NCBI RefSeq assembly: GCF_000691805.2
Contig: NZ_DF820489.1
Coordinates: 62,001-126,000, forward strand
Reading direction: 5' to 3'
Source of the DNA: Weissella oryzae SG25
GTDB taxonomy: Bacteria > Bacillota > Bacilli > Lactobacillales > Lactobacillaceae
DNA: 64,000 nucleotides
Every line of letters begins with the position of its first letter. Position 1 is the stretch's first letter. Shown here piece after piece: positions 61,951 to 64,000 of this stretch. The notes under the pieces are model-generated. The model saw nothing but the letters and a program-made list of their open reading frames with translations. It had not been told where the DNA came from and did not search any database. The position numbers and the translations under genes were made by a program.

Positions 61951-62184
61951 TTATTTTTCATTTAAATCATCTAACCGTTTTTCAGCTTGTTCAATAATTT
62001 CAGCTAATTCCTCAACAGTAGCATATTCAGAAATGAACGTTTTGCCGTGACTTTTATAATTAGTCCGTCTAGTACGTTCTCTGTTTTTTTCACGATACCG
62101 CTTATTTGCTTCATTCTGTGCGTTGGTCGTCCCATCAGTATACTTTCTAGGGCGACCAACAGATTTCTTTTCTCCGTCAGCCAT
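61951..62184 (-). CDS. small basic phage protein, GRPRKY motif
   Basis: 77 residues: SVGRPRKY near the N-terminus is AT-hook-like, followed by a basic KRYREKNRERTRRTNYKS segment and an acidic C-terminal helix (EELAEIIEQAEKRLDDL). Probably a DNA-binding protein of the prophage end region, next to the 75-residue membrane protein (2-bp gap). Exact function unknown. Confidence 0.65.
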   Translation of the reverse strand: MADGEKKSVGRPRKYTDGTTNAQNEANKRYREKNRERTRRTNYKSHGKTFISEYATVEELAEIIEQAEKRLDDLNEK

Positions 62185-62186
62185 AA

Positions 62187-62414
62187 TTAAACCGCCTCTA
62201 ATATTGTGATAATTTGGAATACTAACTGTATAAGTAAAACTACTCCCAAAGCAATTAATATCCCTCTGTGACTTTGTCTATATCTTATAACAGACCATGT
62301 GATTCCAGCAATGTCTACAACAATCATGAACCATGGGTTATTAATTCTAAACAATGTCATAACCAGTCCCAAAATAAATAAACTAGCAATTATCCAATCA
62401 ATAATTTTATTCAT
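62187..62414 (-). CDS. small phage membrane protein, 75 residues
   Basis: Two or three hydrophobic helices (IIDWIIASLFILGLVMTLF; GILIALGVVLLIQLVFQII) separated by a short basic loop (RYRQSHRG). Precedes the AT-hook-like gene. Located downstream of the endolysin, where moron or lysogenic-conversion genes are common; function unknown. Confidence 0.6.
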   Translation of the reverse strand: MNKIIDWIIASLFILGLVMTLFRINNPWFMIVVDIAGITWSVIRYRQSHRGILIALGVVLLIQLVFQIITILEAV

Positions 62415-62482
62415 CTATATGTTATGATATGAGTACACCAAACAAGGCGCTCTCAGTCGCCTAAATCTGGTTCAAAAGCTTT

Positions 62483-62590
62483 CTAATGCCAATGCTTGTC
62501 TACTAACCATTCGAGGACTTGGATAATTCCGAATGCGATAGTTATCTTAGCTTCTGCGCTTAGGGGCTTTTTCTTTTTCCGCTTACTCAT
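62483..62590 (-). CDS. 35-residue membrane peptide of the prophage
   Basis: ATG 62590 follows AAAGGAG at ideal spacing. The peptide begins MSKRKKKKPLSAEAKITIAF and ends in WLVDKHWH: a basic N-terminus, one amphipathic or transmembrane helix and a Trp-rich tail. It resembles small phage-encoded holin-like or toxin-like peptides, but no family can be assigned. Confidence 0.5.
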   Translation of the reverse strand: MSKRKKKKPLSAEAKITIAFGIIQVLEWLVDKHWH

Positions 62591-62671
62591 ATCTTCTCCT
62601 TTCCTAATCAATATAATAATTATAACACGACTATTATATAAATACAATGAAATTCATGATTATATCCAAAT

Positions 62672-62719
62672 AAAAAAAGCCTCACCAAGTAGAAATTAAT
62701 CTACCTAGTGAGGCTTTTC
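62672..62719. terminator. bidirectional terminator downstream of the endolysin
   Basis: AAAGCCTCACCAAGTAGA pairs with TCTACCTAGTGAGGCTTT (one mismatch), with T-runs on both strands. Confidence 0.8.
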
Positions 62720-62845
62720 TTGTTGATTAAAATGGGTGTAATAATCAATTGTCGTTTATTCAATTGCACTTAGGAGTATGCTGTGAATGTTAAGTAGTTG
62801 GGTTGCTACTAAAACACATGATATTCCTAGTTGCTTAACTCAAGT

Positions 62846-63862
62846 TTAAATCTTAGTAAGCGTTGTAGCATCTAACCAAAGTGTACCATATCCGTCTGTA
62901 TCAACCTTAACGCCATTTGATTCAGCATTGACTTCTAAGACCGTCCACGGCTCTGTCTTCTTGAATTTAGCATATGAGCCCACTTGTAAGACTTGGTCTT
63001 GTCCTTCAGCGGATAAAGTCCCAACAGTTACTTCATCAACCAATGCTGCTGGCACTCCGTTATTTTCCCAAATTCCGTCAGTTCCACCAGCTAACTCATT
63101 AGAAATGAACTCATCACGACTTGCGGACAGTTCGTCAACCCGATAAATTTGGTCAGCGAAACTAAAATTATCACCGACGTTTAATACCTGGTCTACAACC
63201 TTATTTGGTTGTGGTTGAGGGCCGTTATTAATATCTGGGTTAGCTGTGTCCTTACCGGCGAACTTATGCCAGGCATCAGCATCCATGTAGGCAATATCTA
63301 AGTCCAGATTGCCAGCGTAACCATTCAAAGCACCGCTTGAACTGTATTGGAACAACGCTGGTTGGCCCCAAACTCCCCAACCGGTGTCGTCAGTCCATGG
63401 GTCGCTAAGATAGCCTGTCCGGGCATAATTAGCGTATTGAGCAGCCCACAAGCCATACTCTGGCGCTACAGCCGACCAATCCATTTGATTAATCGTGCAC
63501 TTTGACATGTAAATCAATGGTGCAACACCCGTTAGCTCCTTAACACGGTCTAAGAATACCTTAGCCCCGTTTGAACCTAACGCTAATCCACCAGCTTCGA
63601 AGTCTAACACTAGCACTGCTTCACCAACATAACCATCAACGTTATTAACAAAGAACTCTGCTTGTGCTCGTGGGTCATCTGCTGTCATAAAGTGATAGAC
63701 GCCTAACAGCTTGCCGGCCGTCTTTGCTTGTTGATAATGTTGGTCAGCTACTGGGTTAATGTAATCAAGTCCCTCAGTTGCTTTTACAATAACAAAATCT
63801 GCACCAATTAAACCTGCGTTTAAGTCTGCTTGATAATTTGAAATATCAATACCATTTAACAT
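62846..63862 (-). CDS. phage endolysin, GH25 muramidase with C-terminal wall-binding region
   Basis: 338 residues. The GH25 lysozyme domain (residues ~1-200) shows GIDISNYQ at the start, FVIVKATEG, the catalytic VLDFEAG (Asp/Glu) and LDLDIAY at the end. After a linker (NGPQPQPN) two short beta-rich repeats (VVDQVLNVGDNFSFADQIYRV; DQVLQVGSYAKFKKT in parts) likely bind the cell wall. It overlaps the upstream holin-like gene by one base. It cleaves peptidoglycan at the end of the lytic cycle. Confidence 0.93.
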   Translation of the reverse strand: MLNGIDISNYQADLNAGLIGADFVIVKATEGLDYINPVADQHYQQAKTAGKLLGVYHFMTADDPRAQAEFFVNNVDGYVGEAVLVLDFEAGGLALGSNGAKVFLDRVKELTGVAPLIYMSKCTINQMDWSAVAPEYGLWAAQYANYARTGYLSDPWTDDTGWGVWGQPALFQYSSSGALNGYAGNLDLDIAYMDADAWHKFAGKDTANPDINNGPQPQPNKVVDQVLNVGDNFSFADQIYRVDELSASRDEFISNELAGGTDGIWENNGVPAALVDEVTVGTLSAEGQDQVLQVGSYAKFKKTEPWTVLEVNAESNGVKVDTDGYGTLWLDATTLTKI

Positions 63863-64000
63863 TATGCTTCCTCCTTAATAGTCTTGTTTGCCTTTAGCAA
63901 TACTGCTTTAATTTGTTCATCAGAAAAGCGCCCCTGCAAATTATTTGCTGCGAGGCGCTTTTGAATGAATGTCGTTGCTAAACCAATATTTTCGCCAGTT
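63862..64000 (-). CDS. C-terminal part of a phage holin-like protein (cut by window edge)
   Basis: The last 45 codons of a gene running out of the window, ending TGENIGLATTFIQKRL and then a lysine-rich helix ANKTIKEEA, with a TAATG overlap to the endolysin start. Position directly before the lysozyme and the C-terminal style fit LLH-type holins, whose membrane segment would lie outside the window. Confidence 0.5.
   Translation of the reverse strand, partial: TGENIGLATTFIQKRLAANNLQGRFSDEQIKAVLLKANKTIKEEA

Noticed and set aside
62788-62838. Inverted repeat GTTAAG...CTTAAC downstream of the endolysin
   Set aside because: Short arms with a long loop and no T-run; not convincing as terminator or att site.
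1-64000. CRISPR arrays, insertion sequences, replication origin
   Set aside because: No regularly spaced direct repeats, transposase ORFs or DnaA-box clusters were seen in the window.

Overview
The window comes from a low-GC Gram-positive lactic acid bacterium, most likely a heterofermentative member of the Leuconostoc/Weissella branch of the Lactobacillaceae. Supporting this inference are two kinds of 6-phosphogluconate dehydrogenase, an agmatine deiminase pathway, a FemABX peptidoglycan-bridge transferase, YdcZ-type DMT transporters, tRNAs without encoded CCA, and a DpnII-type restriction system. Most genes lie on the minus strand, and many intergenic gaps carry a clear intrinsic terminator.

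Left part (1-24 kb): PepO peptidase (cut by the window edge), a candidate small RNA, glmU-purR, an amino acid permease behind a leader-peptide attenuator, two YdcZ-type transporters, rpiA, a nucleoside salvage operon (CNT transporter plus two nucleoside hydrolases), a CorA-like transporter, FemX-like transferase, a MurJ-like flippase, tRNA-Arg, leuS, a PAP2 phosphatase with a methyltransferase-like partner, and an RlmCD-type methylase. rpiA and the nucleoside operon share an identical 17-bp operator. Middle (24-43 kb): small membrane proteins, a nickel/cobalt permease, a probable type I toxin with an upstream RNA complementary to its ribosome-binding site, tRNA-Asn, PadR with two DUF1048 proteins, metK behind an S-box riboswitch, a MarR-controlled ABC exporter, then an island (33.6-38.9 kb) holding a DpnII-like R-M system and an EcsC protein. 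Each cassette of the island ends with the same 36-41 bp terminator repeat that also ends the adjacent seven-tRNA operon. Two tandem teichoic-acid-type glycosyltransferases follow.

Right part (43-64 kb): two reductases, a methionine-sulfoxide-reductase-like/GR-like redox operon behind a structured leader RNA, an agmatine operon (aguB-aguD-aguA-aguA2-rpiR) preceded by cre sites in which aguA2 has lost catalytic residues, tyrS with a T-box, a TauE exporter, a second PAP2 phosphatase, a ~294-nt structured non-coding RNA that I cannot name, the two 6-phosphogluconate dehydrogenases around an RpiR regulator, and finally the lysis end of a prophage (holin fragment, GH25 endolysin and small genes) next to a candidate attachment region.

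The least explained elements are RNA-level: the candidate sRNA at 1.8 kb, the leader peptide at 6.0 kb, the toxin/antisense pair at 26.5 kb, the three-way-junction leader at 47 kb and the ncRNA at 56.5 kb.
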